Positions 8,484 to 19,900 are shown, numbered from the stretch's first letter. The stretch is 64,000 nucleotides of DNA from Agaribacterium haliotis (GCF_002312815.1 NZ_NKQJ01000004.1:186001-250000), one strand, 5' to 3'. Numbers and translations: made by a program. Notes: generated by a model from the sequence alone, not told the origin.

Positions 8484-11198
8484 ATGATGTTGTTGCGGGT
8501 TTTATCTTTTTTTTGCTCCCGGTCTTTTTCTATTTCTGCTAAAAAGCTGCTGGCGTTTTTGGTTATATGGTTTGCAGGGGGCCTTGCCTGGGCTTACGCT
8601 GCAGCTGCCGCAGCGGAGTACCAGCCCAAGTTTTCGAGCGCGGGTTTTTACGAGCTCGCCGACAGCGGGCGCGAAGTGTACAGCTTAAACCCGCAGTGGC
8701 GTTTTTATAAAGGTGAACTCAGTGGCGCCGAGGCGCCGGGGCTTGATGACAGCCGCTGGCCGCTGGTTAATTTACCTCACGGCATTGAATATCTACCCGT
8801 CAACGCCAGTGGCGGCGTCAATTATCGCGGCGTCAGCTGGTATCGCAAGCGCTTGCCCCTGGCTTCGGCATTTAAAAACAAAAAGCTGTTTTTGAATTTT
8901 GAAGGCATTATGGGCAAGGCTGAAATCTATGTGAATGGTCACTTGCTCAAACAGCACTTTGGCGGTTATTTACCGGCGGTGGTGGATATCAGTGCATATG
9001 TAAACCTGGGTGAAGACAACATCATTGCGGTGAAAGCCGACAATAGCGACGATGCGAATTTTCCTCCCGGTAAACCCCAGGCTGGGCTGGACTTTACGTA
9101 TTTTGGCGGTATTTATCGCGACGTGTGGTTGGTGAGCCACAACAAGCTCTATATCAGCGATGCCAATTATCAAGACAAGGTTGCCGGGGGAGGTTTGTTT
9201 GTTCGTTACAAGCATGTCAGCGATAGCAGCGCCGAGATTGATGTACAGGCGCATATTGTTAATGAAAAAGCTGAAGATTTTTCTGGCCTCCTCAACTATG
9301 TCGTTAAAGACAAGGGCGGCCATATCGTTGCCCAAAGCCGCAGTGCAATAAATGTCGCCGCTAAAAGCGATGCCAGTGTTAGCGCAACAATCAAGCTTAA
9401 TAAGCCCAATCTTTGGTCGCCGCAGTCGCCGTACTTATATGAGCTTGAAGTCAGAATTAAAGGCGGCAATAAGCGTGTGATTGACGGCTATAAACGGCGC
9501 ATCGGCGTACGCTCAGTTGAGTTTAAAGGTTGGGCCAACGGCGGTTTCTGGTTAAATGGCAAAGCCTATAAGCGCCCCTTAATCGGTGCCAATCGCCACC
9601 AAGACTTCGCCGTACTTGGCCACGCGCTGCCAAACTCGCTGCACTGGCGCGATGCTAAAAAACTTAAAGATGCGGGGTTTGATTTAATTCGCAATGCGCA
9701 CTTCCCGCAAGACCCTGCTTTTATGGATGCCGCAGACGAGCTCGGTTTGCTGGTGATTGTGACAACGCCGGGATGGCAGTTCTGGAACGATGAAGGCCCC
9801 TTTGAAGAGCGTGTCTATGCCGATATTAAAAATATGATTCGCAGGGATAGAAACCACGCGTCTGCATTTTTGTGGGAGCCTATTTTAAATGAAACCTGGT
9901 ACCCAGAATATTTTGCCGAAAAAGTAAAAACCCTGGTCGAGCGCGAACAGCCCGGCGCTTACGCTGCCTCTGACGCGCATGCCAAGGGCGGTGAGATTTT
10001 TCCAGTGCAATACGGCGCGGCGCCAAGCCCCGAGCTTGCCGATGCCAAGGTAAGTTATTTTACCCGCGAGTGGGGCGATTGGGTGGATGACTGGAATGCG
10101 CAGAACTCGTTTAGCCGTATTAATCGCGCCTGGGGTGAAGAGCCGATGTTGCATCAGGCGCGCTGGTACAGTTACATACTCGACAGTATATGGGGCGCAG
10201 TTAAAAGCTCGAATGGCGGTTATTTTGGCGGCGCTTTGTGGCACCCCTTTGATCACCAGCGCGGTTATCACCCCGATCCCTTTCAAGGCGGTGCGATGGA
10301 TAGTTTTCGACAGCCCAAGCTCTCTTATCATATGTTTCAGTCTCAGAGGCCTCGCCAGTTTAATGCTGACAGCCTGACTGATACTGGCCCCTATATTTAC
10401 GTTGCGCACGAACTTACCCCGTTTTCGTCGAGCGATGTTGAGGTTTATTCAAACTGCGATGAAGTCAGCTTGCAGGTGCACAAAGATGGAAAAGTATATC
10501 GCCAGTCGACAGCTCAGGCCGATCACCCTCACAGAAAAGCTATTGTAAAATTTGAAAATGTCTACGACTTTAACGATATGCACACGCTTGGTCACGCGCT
10601 AACACCGCGCGATGCCTTTTTGTGGGCGCGCTGTTTTATTGCTGGCAAAGAGGTGGCCGACCATAAAAAATATGCATCGCTGCGACCGAGCCAGCTATTG
10701 TTGAGTGTTGATAACGAGGGCCTCGATCTTCAAGCCGATGGCAGTGATAAAGTTGTTGTGGTCGCGGCGATGGCGGATAAAGACGCCGTTGTTAAGCGTT
10801 TTGACAGGCACTTTATTGAATTTAGTGTGCAGGGGCCGGCGAAGATCGTCAGTGCCGACGGCCTTAATCTAAACCCTAAACAAATTGAATGGGGCACGGC
10901 GGCGATTATCCTTGAGTCCACGGATGTGGCCGGAGTTATTACTGTTACGGCAAAAGTTCAGTTTGCCGGTGAACATCAACCGCAATCGGCGAGCTTAAGT
11001 TTTAGTTCCGTTGAGCCATCATTAAAGTATTTAAAGCAATACGATACTTCGCCTATGGTTCAGCCAAAAGCAGAGCGGGACCAATCAAAATACATCGCCC
11101 AACTGTTACAACAGAACCTAAAACTTAAAAAACAACTGGCAGAGCAAGAGCGCTTAAAGACTGAAAAGTTACAGCAGGAGTTTGAAAGCTCGCATTAA
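8484..11198 (+). CDS. GH2 beta-galactosidase-like enzyme (probably agarolytic), exported
   Basis: The start at 8484 is chosen because GGGAA lies 5 bases upstream; an ATG at 8469 has no such site. This gives 904 residues. A hydrophobic N-terminus ending in an Ala-rich stretch (AYAAAAAAEYQP) indicates export or membrane anchoring. The order is a GH2 jelly-roll domain (about 50-225), Ig-like domain (225-340), TIM barrel (340-640) and beta domains. Catalytic residues are expected at E470 (acid/base, PILNETWYP) and E529 (nucleophile, TREWGDW). GH2 enzymes in agar loci release galactose or short units from the non-reducing end of agar oligosaccharides, the likely role here. The last 40 residues (KLKKQLAEQERLKTEKLQQ) form a predicted coiled coil, unusual for GH2. 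It sits between GH86 paralogs 2 and 3. Confidence 0.85.
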   Translation: MMLLRVLSFFCSRSFSISAKKLLAFLVIWFAGGLAWAYAAAAAAEYQPKFSSAGFYELADSGREVYSLNPQWRFYKGELSGAEAPGLDDSRWPLVNLPHGIEYLPVNASGGVNYRGVSWYRKRLPLASAFKNKKLFLNFEGIMGKAEIYVNGHLLKQHFGGYLPAVVDISAYVNLGEDNIIAVKADNSDDANFPPGKPQAGLDFTYFGGIYRDVWLVSHNKLYISDANYQDKVAGGGLFVRYKHVSDSSAEIDVQAHIVNEKAEDFSGLLNYVVKDKGGHIVAQSRSAINVAAKSDASVSATIKLNKPNLWSPQSPYLYELEVRIKGGNKRVIDGYKRRIGVRSVEFKGWANGGFWLNGKAYKRPLIGANRHQDFAVLGHALPNSLHWRDAKKLKDAGFDLIRNAHFPQDPAFMDAADELGLLVIVTTPGWQFWNDEGPFEERVYADIKNMIRRDRNHASAFLWEPILNETWYPEYFAEKVKTLVEREQPGAYAASDAHAKGGEIFPVQYGAAPSPELADAKVSYFTREWGDWVDDWNAQNSFSRINRAWGEEPMLHQARWYSYILDSIWGAVKSSNGGYFGGALWHPFDHQRGYHPDPFQGGAMDSFRQPKLSYHMFQSQRPRQFNADSLTDTGPYIYVAHELTPFSSSDVEVYSNCDEVSLQVHKDGKVYRQSTAQADHPHRKAIVKFENVYDFNDMHTLGHALTPRDAFLWARCFIAGKEVADHKKYASLRPSQLLLSVDNEGLDLQADGSDKVVVVAAMADKDAVVKRFDRHFIEFSVQGPAKIVSADGLNLNPKQIEWGTAAIILESTDVAGVITVTAKVQFAGEHQPQSASLSFSSVEPSLKYLKQYDTSPMVQPKAERDQSKYIAQLLQQNLKLKKQLAEQERLKTEKLQQEFESSH

Positions 11199-11778
11199 TT
11201 TTAGTTTTCTGTTTTTTAGTTTTGCTTTTTTGTGCGGGCGCGCCTTGTATAAGCTGCGCCCCATTTAAGTTATCCGGAATAATGTTGGTGCTTTGGTGTG
11301 AGCTTAATGCGTGCGCAATATTTTAGCTGGTGCCTTAGTATTAGTTTTGTCTGGCCTTGGGTTTTTATTTCGAAAGATTATAAGTATTAAAATCCCTTTT
11401 TTGTGTTGTTTTACGCGTCATTGGTTTTTTTGTACTTACGTCTTTGTAACATCTGCCGTAACGATAATTCCCAGTGTGGCGCAAAAATAATCTCACCTGC
11501 TGTTTGTATGTAACACCTTCTATTTGAGTATCTCAGTGCTTTGAGTATGAGCCAGAATTTCATTCTGGTAACTTTTGCCCCTGCCTTTACTATCTCCAGG
11601 CTCGGAAAATTTTGTAAAAAATACAGGTTTTGTCGGGTTTGGGTGTTTTCGCATCTAGCGAATGTTTTTACCTGTCGCTTGTCTGGTCTGCTTGTTTATT
11701 TGGCAGCTGGCTGGTTGTTACATGTAATTTCAAGCTTCTAGTTTGAAAAATAAAAATAATTTTTAATTAGAGGGACTT
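11199..11778 (+). other. Leader between the GH2 gene and GH86 paralog 3
   Basis: About 580 T-rich bases. A 66-codon open frame at 11541-11741 has no ribosome binding site and no recognisable product, and is not called. No clear terminator for the GH2 gene is visible. The last 45 bases are very A/T-rich and end in GAGGGACTT before the ATG, like the site of paralog 2. The promoter of paralog 3 is expected here but no boxes could be fixed. Confidence 0.5.
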
Positions 11779-14700
11779 ATGTCTAAAAAGCATCCATTGG
11801 CTGTGGCCGTCGGATCGCTGCTTGTCGGGCTTGCAGGGCAAGCGGCGGCAAATAGTGTCAAAGTCGACATCAATGCCAATATCAAACACTCCGTCAACGA
11901 TGTATCTAATTTTGGTCGCGAGCGTCGAATTTTGATGCACGCCAGCCCAATCGAAAATGAATTTATTGGCGAGAAAGAAACGCTCGATTATTTAATGGAA
12001 CTCGGCGTACATTTTGGTCGCGATACCGGTACACCAAAATGGTACTTTGAGCAGACCCAAGGCGATCCGAATGCTGCAATTGATGCAGAGGCCTTCCCCT
12101 ACGGTTACGCCCACATTTTTGACCGCGAGGCTTTTAGCTTAAGAGCCAACGATTATCACTGGGCTTTGGAAAACACCTATGCCGACGCGATGGAGTATTA
12201 CGATCGCACCGACAATATGATTATGGGCGGGCAGCCGCGGCCCGGCATGCCGAACTGGTCTTCATACAGTTGGTTTGCCGGTGGCATCGGTACGGATAAT
12301 CCATGGCGCCCGCGTACTAATGAGGAAGCGGCCGAGTGGTATGCAAATTATTTGCAGGAATTTTATCTTCGCGATGAAGGCAACCCAAACAAATTGCCGA
12401 TGCCGAAGTACTGGGAAGTACTGAACGAACCGGATATGTTGCTAAATACCACTTCCCACGAGGGTCATGTTCACACTTGGGAATCGCTGTTTGAAATGCA
12501 CAACGCAGTCGCCGACGTGCTGCGTCAGCGCCTCGGTGATAAAGCGCCGCTGATTGGCGGTATGACCTGGGGGCTACACGACTTTCATTTGGGTGATCAA
12601 ACGGCCAGTGGCCAGCCGCGCCTTCGCAACCAGGCCTTGATCGATGCTTTTTATCAGGACAACGAAGCCAACCGCCCAATTCGCGAAAAACTCAAAACTA
12701 TCTTTGACGATTCGCCAATTATGCAAGATGGCAATACCTCGCGCGCTTGGTATCAGTGGGATGTCTTGTGGAAAAGTTTTATTGACACTGCCGGTGCCAA
12801 TATGGACTTTTACGCCATTCACCTTTACGACTGGCCAAAATGGAAAACCAATAGCAGCCGTATTCGCACTGGTGCTCACAGTGAAGCGGTGATGGATTTA
12901 CTCGAGTGGTACGACGAAACCATGGTGCCGCCGCTGGCGAACGGCAAAAAACGCGAATTTGTTGTCAGTGAATTTGGTACGGTAAATGGTTTGTATCAAG
13001 AGCAGGGCACCGTGCTCGATCGCACGCGTATGCGCTGGGAAGCATTAAAACCGTTTTCGCAAATGCAAATGCAATTTCTTGAACGCCCAGACTTAGTGAC
13101 CACCTCGCTGCCGTTTATTGTTGTTAAAGGCGCATGGGGGGATCTGAACTGGAAGCAGCCGTATTCGCAAAGTGTGCTCGACCGCGATTACAGTACTTGT
13201 GGTGAAGAAGACTTAGAAGGCGAGATTATCGACGGTGTTGATTATCGAACCTATATTCCCGATTCGTGTACCTGGAACTTTAACCCGTCTATTCACTGGT
13301 ATGAATTGTGGCGCGATGTCGAAGGTACACGTGTTGATACCTACTCCAGTGATCGCGATATTCAGGTTGATGCCTATGTAAATAACAACGACGCCAAAGG
13401 TGAAAACCACCTCTACGTTATTGTTAACAGCATGCACACCGAAGCCACCGATGTCGATTTAAGTTGGGCCGGCATTAGCGGCAATAGCATCCGCAGCATT
13501 AACATGCGCCACCTTTACCTCGATGAAAGCATTGATGTCGATGGCAACAGTGCCAACGGTTTTGGCAAGCCTATTTTTGCCGATGCCAGCTTGGCGACTT
13601 TGCCGGAAGAATTAACGGTTGGGGCCGATGCGACGATTATTCTCGATATCGAATACAGCAATGCGATTTCACTTGGTTTCGAAAATAAAGAAACGCGCTA
13701 TTTTGGCGAGCCGCTAAGCAGCGCTGAGCCCTATCGGGTTGGCACTTCAAACGGCGCGCCGATCAATGCCAAAATTAATGGGGTGAATAAACCTGCACTC
13801 GGTGAAGCCCAGCTGCGAATTACCGGTAGTTTCTTTTACAGCCATTTGCTCAGCGACAGCTGGAGTCGTTCATACGTGAAAGTCAATGGCAACGAAGTGG
13901 CTCTGGATAACGACCTGCGCGGTGAAGACTTTGGCCAGGACAATATTTTGGCAACCATCGAAGTACCGGTGCCGGTTGAATACCTCGCCAACGACGGCAA
14001 TAACGATATTGAAATGAGCCTGGTGGCCGCCGGTGACGTCGCCTCGGTCAGTATGCAAGTCTGGGATATGGATACCGATGTTGTGCGTTCCGCCGAAGGC
14101 TGCTCGCCGTGTACTGCCGTCAGCAGCTTCAGCCTGGATCAGGGCAATGTCGCTTTGCAGGTTACCGAGTCTGTCGCTATCGGCGCCAGCTTCCTGCCCG
14201 CTAACGCCAGCGCCAAAGAACTTAGCTGGTCGTCAAATAACAGCTATGTTGCGTCGGTTGATCAAAACGGTTTGATTACTGGTACTGGGGTCGGTTCGAC
14301 AACGATCAGTGCATTTAATGCTGAGACCGGCACCAGTCAGGATGTCACCGTTAGCGTCAGCAAACTCTCGCCCGAGAGTGTTGGCATTGTCGGTGTGCCC
14401 TCAGTGCTCTATGTCGGCAGTGAAAAGCAGCTAAGTGCAGCCGTGCGCCCGATTCACGCAGAAAATCGCAAGGTTCACTGGAACAGTGAAACACCGGCGA
14501 TTGCCAGCGTAGATGACAGCGGTGTGGTGCAGGCCCTCAGTGCCGGTACTGCGGTGATTACTGTGCGCACTGACGACGGCGATATTGAGAGCAGTGCAAG
14601 CTTCAAAGTTGAAATGCTGCGACCAACGGCGATGAACTTGAATCCAGAAGCGACCATCGTACCGCTCGGTGAAAGCTTTGAAATCAGTGCCGAGTTTAGC

Positions 14701-16341
14701 CCGGCCAATGCCAGCGATCAGCGAGTGACGTGGAGCAGCCTCAACAGCGGCGTGGCAACGGTTGTCGACGGTGTGGTTATGCCGGTTGCAGTCGGTGAAA
14801 CCTATATCACTGGTAAATCTGTTGACGGCGGTTTTGAAGACCGTGTTTATGTGGTTGTTGTGCAGGTTCCCCCCGGTGGTTCGGTGGTTGAAGCTGAAAA
14901 CTTCAGTGCGACCGGTGGCCCGAATCAAGGTTTTATCAAAGATCTTGAAAAAGGCCATATCAATAACAACCAAAAAGGCGACTGGGTTGAGTACCAGGTG
15001 AACTTTACTCAAAAGGGCACTTATCAGCTGAATCTGGATTACGGTTCACCAACAGAAAGTGGTGCCGGTGTCGATGTTTCGATAAATGGTCAAAAGGTTG
15101 TGACTAAAGCGCTGGCGGCCACCGGGCCGGATCCGCAGGGCTGGGATACGATGCAAACAGTTAATGTTTGTAACTGCCTGCCTATTGCTAGCCCGGGTAC
15201 TTATACCGTTCGTTTAACCAGCTCCGGCTCGGCCGACTGGCAGTGGAATGCAGACAAATTTACCCTGCGTTTCTTAACCCCGATCTTGCTGGTCGACCCT
15301 CCTGCCAGCCCGAGCCCGAGCCCGTCGCCAAGTACGTCGCCGAGCGCCAGCCCATCGGCCAGCCCCAGTGCTTCGCCGAGCCCTTCAATGAGCCCGAGCC
15401 CTTCGCCAAGCCCAAGTGTGAGCCCGAGCCCGTCACCGAGCCCAAGTTTGCCGCCGGGTGATGTACTACTGCAGCTTGAGGATTTTGTCGATACAGGTAA
15501 AAACGGTGCGCCAGTTGAGTGGGATTCGGTTGTTGGCTTTAACAGCAACGGTTCTACCATTAACTTCAATACAAGCGGCGACTGGGCCAAATACAATGTC
15601 GACTTTGGCGCCGGCGGTACTTACAAGCTGGTATTGAGCGCGGCGTCGCCGGTAAGTGGTCAGCTGGGTGTAAGTGTGAGCATTGACGGTGTCGAAGTTG
15701 CGCGCTCCGAGCTCGCGGCAACCGGTGACTGGGATATTTATTGGGACTTCGATATATCGGATGCTGTCACTATCGGCGCCGGTGTGCACGAGCTGGTCGT
15801 TGCAAGCTGGGGTTCCGCTGCATGGCAGTGGAACGCCGATAGCCTCAGCTTTGAGGCCAGTGCAGGCCAGGCCTCGCCCAGCCCTTCACCGAGCCCGAGT
15901 TTGAGCCCTAGCCCAAGTCCGTCTCCGAGTGCTAATCCAGGAGAGCCGATTCTGGTCGAAGGCGAGGCATTCTTTGAAACCGGCGGTACTCAGGACGGCT
16001 TTACGACCCGCACCTTCTGGGGCACTACCACCTTTGCCGATCATATCCTGACCGGCGGCTGGGCCGATTACAAAGTCAGCTTCCCGACGTCGGGCCGTTA
16101 CGATTTAAGCTTTATGGCGGCGACGATGGAGAGCGCCGATTCTAATGCCAGGGTTTATATCGACGGTGTGGAAGTTGCCGAAGCTCCTGTTCACGGCAGC
16201 AGCCTCAATGAGTTTACCGAGCACGCCATTGCCAGCGGCATCGATGTTAGTGCCGGTGAACACACGGTGCGTATCGAGGCGACAAGCTCGGTATTGAAGT
16301 GGCATTTCTTCCTCGACAGTTTCACTTTTAGCGCGCAGTAA
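11779..16341 (+). CDS. Secreted multidomain GH86 beta-agarase/porphyranase, paralog 3
   Basis: This 1520-residue protein has the same plan as paralog 2 but is the most divergent copy. It has a signal peptide to about residue 25 (AGQAAAN) and a GH86 domain with expected acid/base E217 (WEVLNEPDM) and nucleophile E398 (VVSEFGTV). The catalytic region carries an insertion around residues 475-490 (DLEGEIIDGVDYRTY) between two cysteines that may pair. Three Big2-like repeats span about 780-1030, CBM6 module 1 about 1036-1170, then a long Ser-Pro linker, CBM6 module 2 (1230-1365), a second Ser-Pro linker and the C-terminal CBM6-like module (1393-1520). A CSPC motif stands just before the first Ig repeat. 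The divergence in the catalytic part suggests a different cleavage pattern or substrate, which is inference. Confidence 0.92.
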   Translation: MSKKHPLAVAVGSLLVGLAGQAAANSVKVDINANIKHSVNDVSNFGRERRILMHASPIENEFIGEKETLDYLMELGVHFGRDTGTPKWYFEQTQGDPNAAIDAEAFPYGYAHIFDREAFSLRANDYHWALENTYADAMEYYDRTDNMIMGGQPRPGMPNWSSYSWFAGGIGTDNPWRPRTNEEAAEWYANYLQEFYLRDEGNPNKLPMPKYWEVLNEPDMLLNTTSHEGHVHTWESLFEMHNAVADVLRQRLGDKAPLIGGMTWGLHDFHLGDQTASGQPRLRNQALIDAFYQDNEANRPIREKLKTIFDDSPIMQDGNTSRAWYQWDVLWKSFIDTAGANMDFYAIHLYDWPKWKTNSSRIRTGAHSEAVMDLLEWYDETMVPPLANGKKREFVVSEFGTVNGLYQEQGTVLDRTRMRWEALKPFSQMQMQFLERPDLVTTSLPFIVVKGAWGDLNWKQPYSQSVLDRDYSTCGEEDLEGEIIDGVDYRTYIPDSCTWNFNPSIHWYELWRDVEGTRVDTYSSDRDIQVDAYVNNNDAKGENHLYVIVNSMHTEATDVDLSWAGISGNSIRSINMRHLYLDESIDVDGNSANGFGKPIFADASLATLPEELTVGADATIILDIEYSNAISLGFENKETRYFGEPLSSAEPYRVGTSNGAPINAKINGVNKPALGEAQLRITGSFFYSHLLSDSWSRSYVKVNGNEVALDNDLRGEDFGQDNILATIEVPVPVEYLANDGNNDIEMSLVAAGDVASVSMQVWDMDTDVVRSAEGCSPCTAVSSFSLDQGNVALQVTESVAIGASFLPANASAKELSWSSNNSYVASVDQNGLITGTGVGSTTISAFNAETGTSQDVTVSVSKLSPESVGIVGVPSVLYVGSEKQLSAAVRPIHAENRKVHWNSETPAIASVDDSGVVQALSAGTAVITVRTDDGDIESSASFKVEMLRPTAMNLNPEATIVPLGESFEISAEFSPANASDQRVTWSSLNSGVATVVDGVVMPVAVGETYITGKSVDGGFEDRVYVVVVQVPPGGSVVEAENFSATGGPNQGFIKDLEKGHINNNQKGDWVEYQVNFTQKGTYQLNLDYGSPTESGAGVDVSINGQKVVTKALAATGPDPQGWDTMQTVNVCNCLPIASPGTYTVRLTSSGSADWQWNADKFTLRFLTPILLVDPPASPSPSPSPSTSPSASPSASPSASPSPSMSPSPSPSPSVSPSPSPSPSLPPGDVLLQLEDFVDTGKNGAPVEWDSVVGFNSNGSTINFNTSGDWAKYNVDFGAGGTYKLVLSAASPVSGQLGVSVSIDGVEVARSELAATGDWDIYWDFDISDAVTIGAGVHELVVASWGSAAWQWNADSLSFEASAGQASPSPSPSPSLSPSPSPSPSANPGEPILVEGEAFFETGGTQDGFTTRTFWGTTTFADHILTGGWADYKVSFPTSGRYDLSFMAATMESADSNARVYIDGVEVAEAPVHGSSLNEFTEHAIASGIDVSAGEHTVRIEATSSVLKWHFFLDSFTFSAQ

Positions 16342-16420
16342 GGCGCAAAGTTCGCAGGCCCTGCCTGCGACACATGGTTTACCCCGTGTACGGGCCTAGC
16401 TTATTGGGCCCGCTTCCCAG

Positions 16421-16446
16421 CCCGCTCTCTGAGCGGGTTTTTTATA
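16421..16446 (+). terminator. rho-independent terminator after GH86 paralog 3
   Basis: A perfect stem CCCGCTC with GAGCGGG and loop TCT is followed by six T. Confidence 0.9.
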
Positions 16447-16949
16447 TCGTCAGTTTTCTCATGCTTTGGGCTTAATTGGGTTCGCTGTGCATCTGTTTAT
16501 AAGTGATGCACTTCCACGGCTTCTTTGAACCGGTTCTCGTTATTTTCACTCGCCTTACGCTGCGGGCTTTGTGCCTGTGTATGTGTTGTAGCGAAAAATT
16601 GCGCCTTTTGACTGAGCGCAGCCTGTCGCTGTCAGTACCTTTTCGTATTTAGTGCCCTGCGGCATCTCTCTAAGGTGGCCTTGCAGACACAGGGTGTATG
16701 TCTCAAGCCCCAGTAATTACGGGGGCCTGTCCCTGAGCTGCGAACCCAGCTACCGCGCTGCGGACACGGCAGCCGGACTTTGGCTCAAATGCCTTTTTGA
16801 ACTGCGTCATAGTTTGCGAAATCGTGTTTTAACTAATAAGCCCGCCATAAGAGAGGGCTCGTCATAACAAAGTATTAGTCATTCTTTGAGTTATGAACTC
16901 GGGAAGTTGTACCGATTGAATTGAGGCCTCAGATCTTATGGGAAACCGT
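16447..16949 (+). other. Structured leader upstream of GH86 paralog 4
   Basis: About 500 bases without a credible gene. They contain a hairpin GCCCC/GGGGGC (16707-16726), a GC-rich stretch with several GCTGCG/CGGCAGC complementarities (about 16735-16785), AGCCC/GGGCT near 16840-16860, and an inverted repeat CATAAC/GTTATG (16863-16868 with 16890-16895) about 55 bases before the start. The density of possible stems suggests a folded mRNA leader. It does not fit any riboswitch consensus I could apply by eye. Confidence 0.4.
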
Positions 16950-19900
16950 ATGTTTAAGAAAAAACCGTTGAAGTCTGCTATCGGGCTTATTACAGCGCTT
17001 AGTGCCGGTGGTCTTGCATCACTGAGTGGCGCTGAACCAGTCAAGGTAGATATCAATGCCAACGTCAAACACAGCGTTAACGGCGCCAACCAGTTTGAGC
17101 GCGAGCGTCGAATTACTATTCACGCCAGCCCTATTGAAAACGAATTCTTAGGTGAGAAAGAAAAGCTCGACTACCTGATGGAGCTCGGCGCGCACTTTGG
17201 TCGCGATGCGGGCACATCGATGTATTATTTTAAGCAGACCGAAGGTGACCCGACCCAGCCACCACCGCAGGATGAGCTATTCCCCTGGGGTTTCCTCGAT
17301 GAATTCAGCCGCGATAGCTTAAAAGACCAGATCGACGGTTATCACCTGAACCTGCAAACTAAATATATTGATTCGCAGGAATACTTTGATCGCACCAAGT
17401 ACATGATTGGTGCAACCCAGCCTCACCCGGCATTCCCCAACTGGTCGACTTACAGCTGGTTTGGTGGCGGCCTCGAGTCTGACAACCCGTGGCGCCCGCG
17501 CACCAATGAACAAACCGGTGACTGGGTTGCAGCCTTCCTCGAAGAAGCGTATCTGCGCGATACCGGCGACGATGCAAAAATGCCGATGCCGCACTACTGG
17601 GAAGTGGTCAACGAGCCGGATATGCAGATGAATACCACAGGCCCGGAAGGCCATGTGAACACCTGGGAAGCGCTGTTTGACTACCACAATGCCATGGCCG
17701 ACGCCGTGCGTGCCAAGCTCGGTGACAAAGCACCGAAAGTCGGCGGTATGACCTGGGGTCTGCACGATTTCCACCTCGGTGATGCGACCGCCTTTGGCGC
17801 GCCTCGCCTCAAAGGTGAAGCCTTACTGACGGCGTTTTACGGCGCCGATACGCCGGAGAACAAAGCGCTGAAAGATCGCATTCGCGACGAAATTTTTGCG
17901 GCCTCGCCGACCATGAACGACACCGACACTGGCCGCGAGTGGTATCAGTGGGACGTAATTTGGAAGCAGTTCCTCGACGTCGCCGGTGAGAATATGGACT
18001 TTTACTCCATTCACTTGTACGACTGGCCGCTGTGGAGTACTGCCGGTGGTCGTGTGCGTACCGGTTCGCACAGTGAAGCGGTCATGGACCTGCTCGAGTG
18101 GTACGACGATAAAATGGTACCGGGCCCCAAAAAAGAAGTGATCGTTTCCGAGTTTGGCTCGGTTACCGGTGACTATCAGAAGATGGGTACGGTTATTGAC
18201 CGCTCGCGCATGCGCTGGGAAAAGCTCAAGCCGTTCTCGCAAATGCAAATGCAGTTCCTCGAGCGTCCAGACTACATCACCATGAGCCTGCCGTTTATTG
18301 TGGTGAAAGGCGCCTGGGGTGATTTGGGTAAAGAGCAGCCGTACAGCCAGTCTCTGCTCGATCGCGACTACAGCACTTGTGATTCAACGGCTGACGCCTA
18401 CACCAACTGTACCTGGAACTTTAACGCGTCTATTCACTGGTATGAGCTGTGGCGCGACATCGATGGTACGCGCCTCGATACCTTCTCCAGCGACCGCGAC
18501 ATCCAGGTTGACGCCTATGTTAATAACAATGACAAAAACGGTGAAAACCACCTCTACGTCATTATTAACAGCATGGAAACGGTTGATACCGAGGTTGATT
18601 TGAGCTGGGCCGGTATTAGCGGCAACAGCATTGAGAGCATCTCGATGCGCCATCTCTATCTCGACGAAGCTATCGATACCGATAACAACACCAGCAACGG
18701 CACGGGCAAGCCCATTATGGCTGAAGCCGAACTCGCTTCTCTGCCCGAGTTTTTGGTGGTTGGCGCCGATTCGACCATCGTGCTCGACATCGAGTACGCC
18801 AGCGCCATCAACCCCGCGTTTAACAACAACGAAGCCAAGTTCAGCGCCGAGCCGCTGGCTGCCGCTGCGCCTCACCGTGTGGCTGCAGGTGGTTCCAATG
18901 TTTCTGCGCAAGTAAACGGTGTGTCTAAGCCCGCCAAAGGTGAAGCTCAGCTGCGTGTAACCGGTGCGTTTTTCCTCAGTCACTTTGGTGCTGACGGCGT
19001 CAATCGCTCCAGCCTGACCATCAACGGCAATGAAGTAACGCTCGACAATGATCTGCGAGGTGAAGGTCAGGAAGGTTTGATTCTGGCGACACTCGAGTTT
19101 CCATTCCCGGTTGAGTACTTAGCTGCCGATGGCAACAACAGTGTTGAGTTCAGCTTCCTGCCAGCGGGCCAACTGGCTTCTATGGCTATTCAGGTCTGGG
19201 ATTTTGACACCGACATCACCCGTTCAACACCGGGCAGCTGTGACGGTTGTTCCGCGCTGACTGGTTTTGCTATTGCCGAGACCAGTTTGGCTCTGAAGGT
19301 TACCGAAACCAAGGCGCTCGGGGTTCAGCTGACTCCGGCGAATGCCACCGACAAGCGCGTTACCTGGACTTCCAGCGACCCGAGTGTGGCGTCGGTTGAT
19401 GCCAACGGCCTGGTAACGGGTACCGGCATGGGTAGTGCTACCATTACCGGTCGCGCCGGCGGCATGAGCGAGACTGTTTCGGTAACGGTCAGCCAGTTGG
19501 TACCGACCAGCGTTGGTATTGCCGGTGTGCCGAGCAAGCTCTATGTCGGCAGTACTAAGCAGTTGAGCGCAGCTGTGCGTCCTATTTATGCGCCTAACCG
19601 CGCCGTGACCTGGACCAGTTCTAACCCGGCAATTGCCAGTGTCGATGCCGACGGGCTTGTAACCGCCAATGCTGCCGGCAGTGTCAATATCAGTGCGCGC
19701 AGTGTTGCCGACACCAGCCTTGAAGCCAGTGTAAGCATTCGCACCGAAGTGCTTGCGGTTGAATCACTTGAGCTCAACCCTGAATTCACCCTCGTGCCAA
19801 CAGGTGGAAGCTTCACTATTGACGCGACCATTGAGCCTGTTGATGCGAGTAACCAGGGCATCACTTGGCAAAGCAGCGACGAGTCAGTTGCCACTGTTGC

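Noticed and set aside
11541-11741. 66-codon frame upstream of GH86 copy 3
   Set aside because: No ribosome binding site, no recognisable product, and it sits in the probable promoter region.
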